The position numbers were made by a program, and so were the translations under genes. DNA of 40,448 bases from an uncultured Oscillospiraceae bacterium (GTDB taxonomy: Bacteria; Bacillota; Clostridia; Oscillospirales; Oscillospiraceae): NCBI GenBank assembly GCA_947626345.1, contig CANQSF010000022.1:1-40448 (forward strand), in the 5' to 3' direction. Positions 40,033-40,448 of this stretch are shown here, one piece after another. The stretch's first letter is position 1, and each line of letters opens with the position of its first letter. The notes beneath the pieces were generated by a model that saw only the letters and a list, made by a program, of their open reading frames with translations, was not told the origin of the DNA and did not search any database.

Positions 40033-40448
40033 ATGTCGACTCACAAGAGCAAAAGAAACCAGATCGTGACGCTCGTGCTGATGATGCTGAGCCTGAACAC
40101 GATCTACCAGCTGCCCTATCTGATGTACTACTACTACACCCCGCTGCAGGATGCCATGGGGCTGATAGGGCGCGACGCCGACTACGGCCGGCTGCTGAAC
40201 GTCTACGGCATCGCCAACGTCATCCTGTACCTGCCCGGCGGCTGGATCGCGGACAAGTACGACTCCAAGAAGCTGCTGGTCGTGTCCATGATCGGCACCG
40301 GCCTGCTGGGTCTGTGGGAGTCCATGTTCCCCAGCTACACCATGCTGATGGTGATCTTTGTGCTGTACGCAGTCACCACCGTGCTGACCTACTGGTCCGC
40401 CTCCATCAAGATCATCAACGTGGTGGCCGGCTCCGATGAGCAGGGCAG
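40033..40448 (+). CDS. MFS transporter (partial, N-terminal part)
   Basis: The first 138 codons of a membrane transporter run off the right edge. The translation starts MSTHKSKRNQIVTLVLMML and shows four or so hydrophobic segments. It contains the major-facilitator loop 2-3 motif as LPGGWIADKYDSKKLLV, the usual GxxADRxGR/K signature. The sequence QLPYLMYYYYTPLQDAMG between helices resembles nucleoside/nitrate-type MFS members, but substrate assignment is not possible. AGGAGG lies 8 nt before the ATG at 40033. Confidence 0.85.
   Translation, partial: MSTHKSKRNQIVTLVLMMLSLNTIYQLPYLMYYYYTPLQDAMGLIGRDADYGRLLNVYGIANVILYLPGGWIADKYDSKKLLVVSMIGTGLLGLWESMFPSYTMLMVIFVLYAVTTVLTYWSASIKIINVVAGSDEQG

Noticed and set aside
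1..40448. Prophage, defence island or integrated element
   Set aside because: No integrase, transposase, restriction, toxin-antitoxin or phage structural genes were found; base composition and gene content are housekeeping throughout, apart from short AT-rich regulatory stretches.

Overview
The window (40,448 bp, GC-rich throughout) looks like a chromosomal segment of a high-GC member of the Firmicutes/Clostridia. The best guess is an Oscillospiraceae-type gut anaerobe. The reasons are the S10 ribosomal gene order, a cysteine-rich (zinc-ribbon) L32, an ECF-type ThiT under a TPP riboswitch, a FemX-like branching enzyme, a choline-binding-type wall-repeat protein, and a bipartite palindromic intergenic repeat of a kind I associate with that group. 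I see no phage, IS element, CRISPR array, tRNA or rRNA. The taxonomic call is inference.

Layout. 1-5615 (minus) is the S10/spc ribosomal operon, reading rpsJ-rplC-rplD-rplW-rplB-rpsS-rplV-rpsC-rplP-rpmC-rpsQ-rplN (rplN is cut by the window edge). It has a roughly 275-nt structured leader, and its promoter sits inside the terminator of the upstream gene cdd. 6030-8855 (minus) holds pgeF, an orphan oligopeptide-type binding lipoprotein and cdd. 8919-9037 is a paired palindromic repeat. 9072-14792 (minus) holds secA, then der-plsY, then yceD-rpmF. At 14821-14871 two divergent promoters share one -35 box. The plus-strand partner drives an RluA-type pseudouridine synthase whose mRNA appears leaderless. 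16004-17245 is a secreted wall-binding repeat protein. 17299-21270 (minus) is a polyamine ABC transporter, potA-potB-potCD, with a permease/binding-protein fusion and a roughly 395-nt structured leader that ends in an intrinsic terminator. 21920-26154 carries a CPA2 antiporter, a GNAT acetyltransferase, a gamma-carbonic anhydrase-rmlA pair and a TauE/SafE permease. 26394-27509 is a FemX-like enzyme.

The most notable block is 27597-34841. It is a tightly overlapping plus-strand operon with all seven shikimate steps (aroF, aroB, aroQ, aroE-aroK fusion, aroA, aroC), plus chorismate mutase and prephenate dehydrogenase. In front of it is a consensus promoter, a 17-codon leader peptide with 6 Tyr and 4 Phe codons, and three mutually exclusive RNA pairings ending in a perfect-stem terminator. 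I read this as a complete ribosome-mediated transcription attenuator sensing charged tRNA-Tyr/tRNA-Phe.

The right end (34904-40448) has thiT with its TPP riboswitch, a GNAT-queH pair (queH probably leaderless), a dCMP deaminase-asparaginase pair, an HSL-type esterase preceded by a mini-ORF, and the start of an MFS transporter whose promoter carries two inverted-repeat candidate operators.

Many promoters here fit TTGACA-17-TATAAT closely, which makes promoter and leader calls unusually readable. Start sites were chosen by ribosome-binding site, overlap with the upstream gene, or promoter position. No database search was run; all assignments are from sequence motifs and family knowledge.
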